A stretch of 64,000 nt of DNA from Massilia eurypsychrophila (GTDB lineage Bacteria > Pseudomonadota > Gammaproteobacteria > Burkholderiales > Burkholderiaceae_D): assembly GCF_002760655.1 (NCBI RefSeq), contig NZ_PDOC01000002.1, positions 1 to 64,000 on the forward strand, read 5' to 3'. The notes beneath the pieces are model-generated. The model did no database searches, was not told the DNA's origin, and worked only from the letters and a program-made list of their open reading frames with translations. A program made the position numbers and the translations under genes. Shown here piece after piece: positions 52,976 through 61,718 of the stretch; position 1 is the first letter of the stretch, and each line of letters opens with the position of its first letter.

Positions 52976-53032
52976 TTTTGCATCCATCCTTGGTCACATG
53001 GATGCATGGATCAAAAAAGGATGGATGCAAAA
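52976..53032 (+). promoter_or_regulatory. 16-bp perfect inverted repeat covering the integrase ribosome binding site
   Basis: TTTTGCATCCATCCTT (52976-52991) and AAGGATGGATGCAAAA (53017-53032) are exact complements separated by 25 nt. The right arm contains the AAGGA Shine-Dalgarno and ends on the A of the integrase ATG. In mRNA the hairpin would hide the ribosome site. The loop also holds GGATGCATGG and CATGGATGCATGG repeats, which could be protein-binding sites. Confidence 0.8.
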
Positions 53033-54303
53033 TGCCGAAGCTCGCCACCCCGCTCACCGACATACAGGTTAAAAATGCCAAGCCCAAGGACAAGCCTTAC
53101 ACGCTTGCCGACGGCGACGGTATGTATCTCGAAGTGTCGCCGGCCGGCTCCAAGATCTGGCGCATGGCCTACCGTCAGCCGAACGGCAAGAACACCAGGC
53201 TGACCTTCGGCGCCTATCCAGAGGTCTCGCTCTTGGATGCACGCCAGAAGCGCATGGATGCAAGAAAGCTGAAGGCGGCGGGCACTGACCCGGCGCAGGC
53301 CAAGCGGATCGACAAGGTCAACAAGGCGACCGCGAACGCCAACACGTTCGAGGCTGTCGCGCGCGAGTGGCATGCAAACAAGCTTGAGAGCTGGCAGCCG
53401 CGCACCGCGACCAACATCCTGCACCGCCTGGAGATGGATGTATTCCCCCTGATCGGACGGCACCCAATTTCGGCGATCAAGGCTCCTCTCATCTTGGATG
53501 TCCTGCGCCAGATCGAGAAGCGCGGCGCGCTGGATATGGCCAAGCGCCAGGGCCAGGTGTGCGGCCAAATCTTCCGCTACGCGATTGCGTGCGGCAAAGC
53601 CGACGTCGACCCGGTCCCGAGCCTTCGCGGCGCGCTCAAACCTAGCTCCAACGGCACCCACGCCGCAATCACGGCAGACGAGCTCCCCGAGTTCCTGCGC
53701 GCCTTCGAAAAAATCGAGGGCCGTATGTTCACGCCGACAAGAGTGATGTTCCGCTTGATGATGATGACATTCGTCCGGACCAGTGAACTGACTGAAACGC
53801 CCTGGTCGGAAATCGACCTCGAGAACGAGTCCTGGATAATTGACTGGCGCCGGATGAAAATGGGGAAGAAGAAGGTCAGGCCGCGCAAGGTGAACCACCA
53901 TGTGTTCCTTCCTACGCAAGGCTGGTCACTCCTGCGCGAGCTCCACGCGATCACCGGAGGTAACCAATATCTCTTCCCGAACATGCGCGACCACTCTAAG
54001 CCGGCAACCAATTTCGGCATCCTCGCCGCGCTGAAGCGCATGGGCTACGCCGGCAGAATGACCGGCCATGGCTTCCGCGCACTGGCCATGGGCGTCATCA
54101 AAGAGAGGCTGCGCTACCGTCATGAGGTGGTCGACCGCCAGCTGTCACACGCCTCCGGTGACGTCTACGGCGAGTCCTACGACCGCGCCATGTTCTTGGA
54201 CGAGCGCCGCGTGATGATGCAACAGTACGCTGACTATCTGGATATGGCTGCTGACGGTAAGGTTGTCGCCCACCCGTTCGGTACCTCGAGTGCCGGCGAA
54301 TAG
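53032..54303 (+). CDS. P4-type tyrosine integrase
   Basis: Inserts and excises the element at tRNA-Met. The 423-aa protein has the DUF4102-like N-terminal DNA-binding domain (TPLTDIQVKNAKPKDKPYTLADGDGMYLEV), a SAM-like core-binding domain (about 105-195), and the catalytic domain with Arg in RTSELTE (about 248), HGFR (about 343-346), the second His in RQLSHASG and nucleophile Tyr in SYDRAMFLDERR (about 382). The ATG at 53032 is chosen: an AAGGA site is 8 nt upstream and the family N-terminus is obtained; a longer frame from 52978 is open but runs through the inverted repeat. Confidence 0.93.
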   Translation: MPKLATPLTDIQVKNAKPKDKPYTLADGDGMYLEVSPAGSKIWRMAYRQPNGKNTRLTFGAYPEVSLLDARQKRMDARKLKAAGTDPAQAKRIDKVNKATANANTFEAVAREWHANKLESWQPRTATNILHRLEMDVFPLIGRHPISAIKAPLILDVLRQIEKRGALDMAKRQGQVCGQIFRYAIACGKADVDPVPSLRGALKPSSNGTHAAITADELPEFLRAFEKIEGRMFTPTRVMFRLMMMTFVRTSELTETPWSEIDLENESWIIDWRRMKMGKKKVRPRKVNHHVFLPTQGWSLLRELHAITGGNQYLFPNMRDHSKPATNFGILAALKRMGYAGRMTGHGFRALAMGVIKERLRYRHEVVDRQLSHASGDVYGESYDRAMFLDERRVMMQQYADYLDMAADGKVVAHPFGTSSAGE

Positions 54304-54312
54304 AGCGCCGCT

Positions 54313-55065
54313 ATGTTCATTAAATCTATTGACACCACAGCATCAGTAGATGCCGCTACACGGGCCGTGTCAAATTTGAGGCCAGAGGGATCTGTCGAGG
54401 TTCGCGGCTTCCTAGACGCTCTCTTCGGGACATGGAAGTTCGATTTTGGCCGCCCCCCAAGCACGCGCGGCGTCGGCCTGCTGGACTTCTATACCCCACC
54501 TGCGCCGGAGCCGACTGAAGACGAGCGGCTCTCTGCTGTTAGCAAACTACAAGCGTGGGAATGCGCCGGCCCGCTCTGTGGCAACTCCATCGACCTGTTC
54601 ATAAAAATATGGACGGAACACGGCGCATGGTTGCAGGGTCACCTCGATGCAAATCCAAATCTGTTTTATTGGATGCTAGGCACGTTAATCCTTGATCATT
54701 CCGACCGAAAATTCGGTCATTCAGTGGTCAGCGCCGGCCAAATTCTGATTTCTTTGTACGCGTCTGCTGACCGAGATTGGATCGAGTACAGCGACAACAA
54801 GCTGGCGTATTTAGGTGGACAGCAAGCAGCTATCAACCGAAGCCGACGAAACGGAGGAAAAGCTACTGGCGAAACCAGGAAACTGCAAGGCAGCGAGACG
54901 AAGGCGGAGATTCATCGCATGGCAACCGCTCTGTTGCTCACCAAGGAGAAGCGGGAAATTGCGGGAATAATCACGCAGAAGGTCGGGAAAAGCAAGTCGA
55001 CGGTGCACGAGGCACTTCAATCCCATCCGTCGGGGAAGTGGAGAAAAGATCCTCCGGCAAGCTGA
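54313..55065 (+). CDS. hypothetical protein with C-terminal HTH-like segment, 250 aa
   Basis: Not recognised. The N-terminal two thirds (LRPEGSVEVRGFLDALFGTWKFDFGRPPSTRGVGLLDFYTPP; then a helical, Trp-containing region to about 165) match nothing I know. The last 60 residues (EIHRMATALLLTKEKREIAGIITQKVGKSKSTVHEALQSHPSGKW, about 196-240) look like a helix-turn-helix of the kind found in phage or plasmid regulators. It is the first gene after the integrase and may regulate the element. There is no clear Shine-Dalgarno, so the start is uncertain. Confidence 0.65.
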   Translation: MFIKSIDTTASVDAATRAVSNLRPEGSVEVRGFLDALFGTWKFDFGRPPSTRGVGLLDFYTPPAPEPTEDERLSAVSKLQAWECAGPLCGNSIDLFIKIWTEHGAWLQGHLDANPNLFYWMLGTLILDHSDRKFGHSVVSAGQILISLYASADRDWIEYSDNKLAYLGGQQAAINRSRRNGGKATGETRKLQGSETKAEIHRMATALLLTKEKREIAGIITQKVGKSKSTVHEALQSHPSGKWRKDPPAS

Positions 55066-55128
55066 GCATGCCGAACTCCTGATCTATTAAATACAGCCAT
55101 GTTCAACGACGCCCAGAAAGGCTCAAAC

Positions 55129-55362
55129 ATGGCTAGCAACGCAAGAGTAAAACACCCCCCGGCGACCCTTCCAGAAGTTGGCATGAGTAGGTGGGAGCAG
55201 TTGCGTCATTTCATTCCAGTAGGCCGGGAGACGTGGCGCCAGCTGACGCTTGCGGGCAAGGCCCCGAAGCCCATCCGTCTTTCCGAGCGCTGCACGATGT
55301 TCGACAATGTCGAAGTGCACCGCTGGCTCGCCGCTCCGACCGAATTTCGCGCGGAGGGCTAA
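55129..55362 (+). CDS. AlpA/excisionase-like small DNA-binding protein
   Basis: A 77-aa protein with a MerR/AlpA-type winged-helix pattern: RHFIPVGRETWRQLTLAGKAPKPIRLSERCTMFDNVEVHRWLAA. Family members activate integrase genes of cryptic elements or act as excision factors; here either role is possible. The ATG at 55129 is preferred over 55099 because AAAGG lies 8 nt upstream; an ATG at about 55183 (MSRWEQL) would give the bare domain. The TAA overlaps the next ATG (TAATG). Confidence 0.75.
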   Translation: MASNARVKHPPATLPEVGMSRWEQLRHFIPVGRETWRQLTLAGKAPKPIRLSERCTMFDNVEVHRWLAAPTEFRAEG

Positions 55363-55805
55363 TGAGGACTCCCGAAAAAGCAAACGCCTCCGGCAAGGGA
55401 GGCGCTCACATCACGAAGCGGGCCGGCCGAGTGAGTGGGAAACAAAAGCAAACGTTCGTCTGCGGCGTCAAGCATATCAGCAAACTGCGTCGCGAGCTAC
55501 AAACAGCCGGCTTGGGCCTGCGTGACACCAGTGGCCGCACTCAGTGTGAAACTCTCCTCCGTATTCTGCAGTACCTCGGTCCACGCGGCATCAATACGCC
55601 GGAAGGTGTTGGCTGCGGATTTTATAGAATTGCCACACGGATACAAGAAATCGAGGAGGCTGGCTGGCTGATCGCGTCGTACCGGGAAAGCCTGATCGGT
55701 GCAGACGGATTTCGGCACGTCGGCATCGCAAGGTATTCGCTGCTTGGCCGGCGCGTCGACGTCGACAACCCACAGGGCGCACTCGATCTGGGGGCGCCGG
55801 CATGA
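55362..55805 (+). CDS. winged-helix domain protein of phage type, 147 aa
   Basis: A small basic protein whose central part (SGRTQCETLLRILQYLGPRGINTPEGVGCGFYRIATRIQEIEEAGWLIASYRE, about 58-110) has the helix-helix-turn-helix-wing order of a winged-helix domain found in phage genomes. The start in TAATG overlap with the AlpA-like gene (GGAGGG upstream) and the 4-bp overlap with the next gene indicate a coupled operon. It probably binds DNA, in replication or control. No closer assignment can be made. Confidence 0.75.
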   Translation: MRTPEKANASGKGGAHITKRAGRVSGKQKQTFVCGVKHISKLRRELQTAGLGLRDTSGRTQCETLLRILQYLGPRGINTPEGVGCGFYRIATRIQEIEEAGWLIASYRESLIGADGFRHVGIARYSLLGRRVDVDNPQGALDLGAPA

Positions 55806-56098
55806 AATTCCTCACTATCAAAAACTGGGACACGTTCCAACACTACGGCAAGCGCAATCCGCCGTGGATAAAGCTTCATCGTGCGCTGCTTGATGATTAC
55901 GTTTTCTGTGGTCTGCCCGACATTGCGAAGGCACATCTCGTCCTGATCTGGCTATATGCAAGTCAGCACAACGGACGTGTACCGTACGACGCGGCATTTC
56001 TTGAGCGCAAACTTTCGTGCGAAAACGTCGAGCTGGGCGAACTGATTGCGGCCGGTTTCCTGATCCCTCCGCAGGGCGCTAGCGAGGTGCCAGCATGA
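55802..56098 (+). CDS. phage replication-initiation type protein, 98 aa
   Basis: MKFLTIKNWDTFQHYGKRNPPWIKLHRALLDDYVFCGLPDIAKAHLVLIWLYASQ is a pattern seen in many prophages directly upstream of helicase or primase genes; it resembles the N-terminal winged-helix part of phage replication proteins. Its later half (FLERKLSCENVELGELIAAGFL) completes a small helical domain. It overlaps both neighbours by 4 bp. A role in loading the downstream helicase is inferred from position only. Confidence 0.75.
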   Translation: MKFLTIKNWDTFQHYGKRNPPWIKLHRALLDDYVFCGLPDIAKAHLVLIWLYASQHNGRVPYDAAFLERKLSCENVELGELIAAGFLIPPQGASEVPA

Positions 56099-57726
56099 TG
56101 CACGCAAACGATGCTAGCAATGTGCTGTTCTCAGAAGAGCAGGTGCCTCACTTAGACTATCGCCAGAAGAGGAGAGAAGAGACTAAGGGCGAAACCCGGC
56201 CCGACCATGAAGTGGATGGTTTGACTTCCGCGCTTGCCCTCCGCCCATACCAAGCGAACGCGGTCCAGAACCTTCGCCTCGCCCTGGCTGGGGGTGTCCT
56301 CCGGCTGATGCTTTGCTCGCCGACTGGGTCAGGGAAGACCGAGATCGGAATGGCGCTGGTCAAAGGCGCTCGAGCGAAACACAAGCGGGTGGCGTTCCTG
56401 TGCAATCGCGTGCACCTGGTCGCGCAGACCTCGCGCCGCTTCACCCGGTCGGGAATCGCTCACGGGATCATCCAGGGCGAGAACACCGCTCGCATCTACG
56501 AAAATGTGCTGGTGGCCAGTATCCAGACGGTCGCCAAACGCGGCTTGCCCGACGTCGACTTAATCATCATCGACGAGGCGCACACGGTCGCCGGGTCGCG
56601 CGAATACCGCGCCGTGATCGCCGCGGCCAAGGGTGTACCCGTGATCGGTCTGTCCGCCACCCCGTACGCAAAGGGACTGGGGAAGCACTACGACGACCTG
56701 GGCGGCGCCCTGTTCCAGCAAATGGTCATTGCAGCGTCGATCCCTGAACTGATCGCCGACGGCTACTTGGTCGACGCCGATGTCTACGCGCCATCCGAGC
56801 CGGATATGACCGGCATTAAGCAGAGCCGAAACGCATTTGGCGACATTGACTTCACGGATGCCGACGTCGGCCGCGCGACCGACAAGCCGGAGCTGGTCGG
56901 CGACATCGTCACCCACTGGCTCAAGCTCGCCAAGGACACGCCGACGGTCTGCTTCGCGTCGAATATCGCCCACAGCAAGCACATCGTCGAGCGGTTCCTG
57001 TCCGCGGGCGTCGCGGCAGAACACATCGACTGCTACACGGACGAAGCCGAACGGCAGGCGATCTTGCAGCGGATCGAAACGGGCGAAACGATGGTGATCT
57101 CGAACGTCGGCATCCTCGCCGAAGGCTGGGATTTTCCGGCTTGCCGCACATTGATCCTGGCGCGCCCGACACGTTCCCTGATTCGTTACATCCAGATGGC
57201 TGGCCGGGTGCTGCGCCCACATCATTCCAAGCTGCGCGCGCTGATCTTGGACCACTCGGGTTCAGTGTGCCGACTCGGGTTCCCCACTGATGAGTTCCCA
57301 CTCAGCCTCGATGACGGCGCACCACGCGCTGCCGGCGCCATGCAGGAGCGAGAGGCGCCGCTACCGAAGCCGTGCACTTCCTGCAGCTACGTCAAGGTGA
57401 CCCACAAGTGCCCTGTGTGCGGGTTCGCCGCGGAGCGGAAAGCCAATGTCGACGTGATCGACGGCGAGCTGGTGTTGCTGACGAAGGGAAAACCGAAAGC
57501 CACGAAGCTGGACAAGCAAGCTTTCTATTCCCAGTTGATCGCGATCGCCGAGAGCAAGGGTTACCGTGAAGGCTGGATCGCTCACAAGTACCGCGAATAC
57601 TTTGCGGTATGGCCGCGCGGTCTGGAAGACGTCGCCGCGGAGCCAACCAAGGAGGTGCGGGACTTCCTCAAGCACCTGCAGATCCGCGAAGCGAAATCGA
57701 GGGGGGGCGACCGTGCAGCAGCTTAA
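56095..57726 (+). CDS. superfamily 2 DEAD/DEAH-box helicase of the element
   Basis: A 543-aa SF2 helicase. Motifs: Q-like LRPYQANAVQNL (about 49-60), Walker A CSPTGSGKTEIG (about 73-84), DEAH-type Walker B LIIIDEAHTV (about 156-165), motif III SATPYAKGLG, motif V ILAEGWDFPACRT and motif VI IQMAGRVLRPH (about 366-376). A C-terminal four-Cys zinc ribbon (CTSCSYVKVTHKCPVCGF, about 428-445) is followed by a helical tail. It is probably the replicative or primosome helicase of the element. It overlaps the upstream gene (ATGATG) and its stop overlaps the primase start. Confidence 0.9.
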   Translation: MMHANDASNVLFSEEQVPHLDYRQKRREETKGETRPDHEVDGLTSALALRPYQANAVQNLRLALAGGVLRLMLCSPTGSGKTEIGMALVKGARAKHKRVAFLCNRVHLVAQTSRRFTRSGIAHGIIQGENTARIYENVLVASIQTVAKRGLPDVDLIIIDEAHTVAGSREYRAVIAAAKGVPVIGLSATPYAKGLGKHYDDLGGALFQQMVIAASIPELIADGYLVDADVYAPSEPDMTGIKQSRNAFGDIDFTDADVGRATDKPELVGDIVTHWLKLAKDTPTVCFASNIAHSKHIVERFLSAGVAAEHIDCYTDEAERQAILQRIETGETMVISNVGILAEGWDFPACRTLILARPTRSLIRYIQMAGRVLRPHHSKLRALILDHSGSVCRLGFPTDEFPLSLDDGAPRAAGAMQEREAPLPKPCTSCSYVKVTHKCPVCGFAAERKANVDVIDGELVLLTKGKPKATKLDKQAFYSQLIAIAESKGYREGWIAHKYREYFAVWPRGLEDVAAEPTKEVRDFLKHLQIREAKSRGGDRAAA

Positions 57727-58624
57727 GACGCGGACGACCGACGAGGCGATCGGGCGCTGGCCCGGCATCCTGCAAACGCTGGGAGTCGACCAGCGCTTCC
57801 TGATAAACCAGCACGGGCCATGCCCGTCCTGTGATGGGAAAGACCGGTATCGGTTTGACGACAAGGGCGGCCGCGGCACCTGGATTTGCTCGCACTGCGG
57901 TTCGGGCGACGGCTTCGGTCTGCTGCAGCGCCTTTTCGGCTGGGACTTCAAACATGCCGCCAAGGAGGTCGACCGGGTCGTCGGCACGGTCCAGGCCGGC
58001 GCTGTGGTGCAGGCGCGCACCGAGGAGAGCAAGGTTGAAGCGCTGCGCGCGGTATGGAGGGCAAGCAAGGCGGTCACGCACGGCGACCCTGTGTGGCTCT
58101 ACCTGAACCGCCGCCTCGGCGTCGAACAGGTGCCGGCCGACCTGCGCTTCCACTCAAATCTGCGACACAGCGAGGGCCGCAGCTATCCGGCGATGCTGGC
58201 GATGATGCGATACCCGAATGGTGTGGGCGCCTCGATCCATCGAACCTATCTCACGGCGGACGGAGAAAAAGCCCCGGTCGACGATGCAAAGAAGTTCATG
58301 CAAGGAAAACCGCTGCAAACGGCCTCAGTTCGACTCGGTGAGGCGCGGACGACAATCGGCATTGCCGAGGGCATCGAAACGGCGCTGGCGGCCTCTCAGC
58401 GGTTCCTGATGCCGGTATGGGCTGCTACGAACGCCGCATTGCTGGAAGCGTGGGTGCCGCCAGCCGGTGTCGACAGAGTTCTGATCGCCGGCGACAACGA
58501 CGCAAGCTACACCGGTCAGTCGGCTGCCTTCGTACTCGCACGCCGGCTAGTTCGGGATGGGTTCGCCGTCGAGATCCAGATCCCCGGCGCTGTTGGAAAG
58601 GACTGGGCAGATGAAGGTGTCTAG
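57713..58624 (+). CDS. DNA primase with zinc ribbon and Toprim domain
   Basis: A 303-aa primase of the P4-alpha/phage type. The N-terminal zinc ribbon has CPSC (about 37-40) and CSHCGSGDGFGL (about 62-73). A central helical region follows, then a Toprim domain with the catalytic Glu in IGIAEGIETALA (about 215-226) and DND acidic pair in VLIAGDNDAS (about 256-265). No helicase domain is fused; the separate helicase upstream may supply it. The GTG at 57713 is chosen because GAGGGGGGG lies just upstream; the frame is open back to 57566 inside the helicase gene. Confidence 0.88.
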   Translation: MQQLKTRTTDEAIGRWPGILQTLGVDQRFLINQHGPCPSCDGKDRYRFDDKGGRGTWICSHCGSGDGFGLLQRLFGWDFKHAAKEVDRVVGTVQAGAVVQARTEESKVEALRAVWRASKAVTHGDPVWLYLNRRLGVEQVPADLRFHSNLRHSEGRSYPAMLAMMRYPNGVGASIHRTYLTADGEKAPVDDAKKFMQGKPLQTASVRLGEARTTIGIAEGIETALAASQRFLMPVWAATNAALLEAWVPPAGVDRVLIAGDNDASYTGQSAAFVLARRLVRDGFAVEIQIPGAVGKDWADEGV

Positions 58625-58925
58625 ACAGTTCCTCCGAGACTTCGCTTATCTCGCGAATTTCTACGAATGGACGGCGGCCGACATCGAGGACGTCAAAACG
58701 CAGACTCGAGCGTCGGTTGATCTGCGCGACTACTGGACGAGACTCGCCTGCGCTCATCGCGCTGGGTACAAGCAGACCGAAAAAAACGGCTATATACGGC
58801 TTGGTGCGTGGCGACCCTCCACGGCGGACTCAGAAGCAACCAAGGCCGTGCAGAAGGCTCCGGAACAATATGCGCGCGCTTGGGGAGTGCGCCGTGGCCA
58901 GCCTCCAGAAAGAGGATCGCCATGA
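58611..58925 (+). CDS. hypothetical protein, 104 aa
   Basis: Not recognised. MKVSRQFLRDFAYLANFYEWTAADIEDVKTQTRASVDLRDYWTRLACAHRAGY is helical and soluble; the rest is basic and probably disordered. AAAGGA precedes the ATG by 9 nt, and the gene overlaps the primase by 14 bp and the next gene by 4 bp, so it is part of the replication operon. Confidence 0.7.
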   Translation: MKVSRQFLRDFAYLANFYEWTAADIEDVKTQTRASVDLRDYWTRLACAHRAGYKQTEKNGYIRLGAWRPSTADSEATKAVQKAPEQYARAWGVRRGQPPERGSP

Positions 58926-59224
58926 GCATCGCTGATGGTTTCACGACCTTGCTACAGGAATTGGAAGAGCTCGATCAACCAGACGACGCGAAAGCAGCTT
59001 TCCGGGAATTGGTCATAGCGCGAATGGAGGCAGCACTGACCGTGCCGGAGCAGCGCGTACTGTTTGCGCGCCATCTGCTTGACAGGAAGGAGCCCCGGCA
59101 TCTCGTAAGCGAGCGCTTAAAGGCGCGCTACGGAATCGAGCACGCGCAAAGCCATCGAGACATTTCGAAGGCATTGCAATCGTATCTTCCGGATGATAGG
59201 CGGCTGCGGTTCAATGGAAGCTAG
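58922..59224 (+). CDS. hypothetical helical protein, 100 aa
   Basis: Not recognised. It is almost entirely helical (FTTLLQELEELDQPDDAKAAFRELVIARMEAALTVPEQRVLFARHLL) with a C-terminal ERLKARYGIEHAQSHRDISKALQ that may be a helix-turn-helix. It overlaps the upstream gene in ATGA. A late-gene regulator would fit the position at the end of the replication block, but there is no direct evidence. Confidence 0.65.
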   Translation: MSIADGFTTLLQELEELDQPDDAKAAFRELVIARMEAALTVPEQRVLFARHLLDRKEPRHLVSERLKARYGIEHAQSHRDISKALQSYLPDDRRLRFNGS

Positions 59225-59247
59225 TAAAACGAATTAGGAGAAACCGC

Positions 59248-59589
59248 ATGCAAGTTGTCTATTTTTCGCAAGAACTTCAAGCGCGGGCGCCAGGTGTCCT
59301 CGGATGCCTTTTCAACGAAGACACGAAAGGCTGGGTCAGCTTGATTGACGTGGCCGCAGCGATCGAGCGGCGTGAGAATGTCACCGTCCGGCCTGCGACC
59401 GAAACCGAGATGAAGCGCGCCGAAGCTGTCGCGGCCCTATTCGACATCGGGGTCCAACTCGGCCAGAAGGTTGAGGCGCTGCTCGACCAAGAAACGCCGG
59501 AAGTGGTCAGGGGGACCATCACAGCGATTCGCGAAGCGATGGAATCTGTGGAGGCCGGCCCTGCCGATCTACTCGATCGGAAAGCCTGA
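59248..59589 (+). CDS. hypothetical protein, 113 aa
   Basis: Not recognised. A soluble protein (MQVVYFSQELQARAPGVLGCLFNEDTKGW) with a helical acidic C-terminal half. AGGAG lies 7 nt before the ATG. It stands between the replication block and the large virion-like genes. Confidence 0.65.
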   Translation: MQVVYFSQELQARAPGVLGCLFNEDTKGWVSLIDVAAAIERRENVTVRPATETEMKRAEAVAALFDIGVQLGQKVEALLDQETPEVVRGTITAIREAMESVEAGPADLLDRKA

Positions 59590-59633
59590 CGATCGCTTTT
59601 TCATCAACGACACGGAGTATTTAAGGAGAACGT

Positions 59634-61709
59634 ATGGCCGCCCTCACCCAAGGACAAATCGACGCGATGGCGCAATTGCTGCGTGCCAAAGGCATGACCG
59701 CCGCGGACTACACCGCCAACTCGCCGCAAAACATGGCGTACAGCGACTCTCAGCTGCAGCAGATGATGTCTTCGTCGGAGGGCGCTTACGACCCGGCACA
59801 GTTTAAGAAGATTTTCGATCAGCGCATGCAGGCGTCGAGCACGCCGGGCGGTATGGCGCAGCTCGCCGAGCAGGATCGAGCGGGTGGCATCACCGGCGCG
59901 CAGAATAGTGTCGACTGGTGGAACGAAAATCCGAACGGCGTTGAGAGCAATCTTGACAAGTTCATGGGCTTCGCCATCCCGGCAGTCGCCGGCGGCATCT
60001 TCGGGGGCGGCCTGCTGAACGCATTCGGCGGCGCCGGCGCAGCCGCTTCGAGCGCGGGATCGTCGGGCGCCGCGGCGGGGTACGGCAGCGCAGGCAATCT
60101 GTTGTCGGCCGCCGAACTCGGCAGTTTGTCGATTCCGTCAGCAATTGGTGAGCTGGGCTTTCTCGGCGGCGTGCAGAGTGGTGGCGCGCTGGCGGCAGCC
60201 GGTGCTGGCACTGCCGGACTGGCAGCAGCCTCTGGGGCGGGCGCAACGGGCGCAGGCACGGCTGGCGCGACTGCAGCGGGCGTTGGCGGCACCGGGGCTG
60301 CAGGTGCGACTGCAGGCGGTACGGCGGCAACCGGCGGCGGCCTTCTGAGCGGTCTTGGCACTGCCAAAAACATCGTCGGCATCGGCAGCGCAGTGGGTGG
60401 TTTGCTGGGCGCATCTGGCGCCGGCGGCAGCAGCAGCGCAGGCAACCAGACAATTACGACAAAAAGCGAGATGGACCCGCGCATCGCAGGCATGCTGTTC
60501 GGTGAAAACGGCCAGCAGGGCCTGCTGTCGCAATACCAAGCGCTCGGCCAACAGCCGCAGAACCCGTTGCTTAAGCAGTACGGCGATGCCAACCTGGGCT
60601 ACCTGGGCAACGCCGGCGCCGACATGGGCGCAATGCGCAACGCAGCCACCGGCCTACTCGGCGGTCAGCAGGCACCACAAGCGCAGGCAGCGCAATCTCT
60701 CGGAGCGCAGGGCCAGGCCGCGCAGCAGTCGAGCATGGCCTACAACGTCGGCAACATGGTCAACGCCCCGTCGCAGAACGGCATGAACCTGTCCGGCAGC
60801 TATGACAAGTTCATCAACGGCGACGCCGGCGCCAATCCGTATCTGAACAAGGCGCTGCAGGGTTCGATGGACCAGTCGCGCAATGTGTTCAATCAGATGC
60901 AGGGCGATGCCCGATCAGGTCTTGACAGCGCGCTCGGCAGCATTCGAAGCAACTCGGTGCTATCGGGCCAGTACGGCGGCTCGCGTCAAGGCATCGCGGA
61001 AGGCAACGCAATCGGCGACTTCGCCAAGGCGCAGCAGCAGACAATCAACCAGTTCGGCCAGAACAATACGAACGCCGCTGTCGGCGCGCAGGCATCAGCA
61101 TTCAACCAAGGGCAGGACCGCGCACTGGCGGCAACGCAGGGACTGGGCGCCCAGCAGTACGGCGTCGCTTCGCAGAACGCGGCCACCAAAAACGCGGCCG
61201 AGTTTGCCAACGTCGGCGCGACGAACAACATGTACGCGCAGAACACAGCGAACCAACAGCAGATGGGACTCGCCAACCTGGCCACGCAGCAGCAGACGAA
61301 CCAGAACAACGCCGGTTTCCAGCAGCAGACCAATCTGGCGAATCTAGGCGCGACGCAGAACCAGAGCCAACTGAACATGTCCGGCATCAGTCAAGGCAGC
61401 GGCATCCTCGGCGGCTTGCTCGGCACCGCGGCCGGCGCAGGCCAGAATCAAGACAGCTACGCGCTTAACCAGGCCGGCAAGGTGAACGGCTTGCTCTCGC
61501 CGTATCTTGGCCAAGTGCCGGGATCTCGCACTGAGAGCTCGCCTCTCTACGAGAACAAGGCGGGGAACATTTTGGGCGGGATCGCCGGCGGCGCGGCGCT
61601 GGCCAAACAATTCGGCGGGCTGCTCGACAGCTGGAACAAGCCGGGCGGCAGTGCCGGCGGTGGCATGACTAGTGCACTGCAAGACAACCCGTTCGGCTAC
61701 GGCACTTAA
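59634..61709 (+). CDS. large Ala/Gly/Gln-rich phage-type protein, probable virion or ejection protein
   Basis: A 691-aa protein of low complexity. Residues about 100-275 are Gly/Ala/Ser-rich with long hydrophobic runs (PAVAGGIFGGGLLNAFGGAG), and about 340-600 are Gln/Asn/Ala-rich with repeated elements such as NLATQQQTNQNNAGFQQQTN and NLGATQNQSQLNM. Proteins of this composition occur beside tail or DNA-ejection proteins of podovirus-like phages. The glycine-rich helices could enter membranes. No enzymatic domain is seen. AAGGAG precedes the ATG. The assignment rests on composition and on the two similar neighbours, not on a recognised family. Confidence 0.6.
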   Translation: MAALTQGQIDAMAQLLRAKGMTAADYTANSPQNMAYSDSQLQQMMSSSEGAYDPAQFKKIFDQRMQASSTPGGMAQLAEQDRAGGITGAQNSVDWWNENPNGVESNLDKFMGFAIPAVAGGIFGGGLLNAFGGAGAAASSAGSSGAAAGYGSAGNLLSAAELGSLSIPSAIGELGFLGGVQSGGALAAAGAGTAGLAAASGAGATGAGTAGATAAGVGGTGAAGATAGGTAATGGGLLSGLGTAKNIVGIGSAVGGLLGASGAGGSSSAGNQTITTKSEMDPRIAGMLFGENGQQGLLSQYQALGQQPQNPLLKQYGDANLGYLGNAGADMGAMRNAATGLLGGQQAPQAQAAQSLGAQGQAAQQSSMAYNVGNMVNAPSQNGMNLSGSYDKFINGDAGANPYLNKALQGSMDQSRNVFNQMQGDARSGLDSALGSIRSNSVLSGQYGGSRQGIAEGNAIGDFAKAQQQTINQFGQNNTNAAVGAQASAFNQGQDRALAATQGLGAQQYGVASQNAATKNAAEFANVGATNNMYAQNTANQQQMGLANLATQQQTNQNNAGFQQQTNLANLGATQNQSQLNMSGISQGSGILGGLLGTAAGAGQNQDSYALNQAGKVNGLLSPYLGQVPGSRTESSPLYENKAGNILGGIAGGAALAKQFGGLLDSWNKPGGSAGGGMTSALQDNPFGYGT

Positions 61710-61718
61710 GGAGCAATT

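Noticed and set aside
52978-53031. Upstream start of the integrase (18 extra residues)
   Set aside because: The extra codons translate the inverted repeat, and the ATG at 53032 has a well-placed AAGGA site and the normal family N-terminus.
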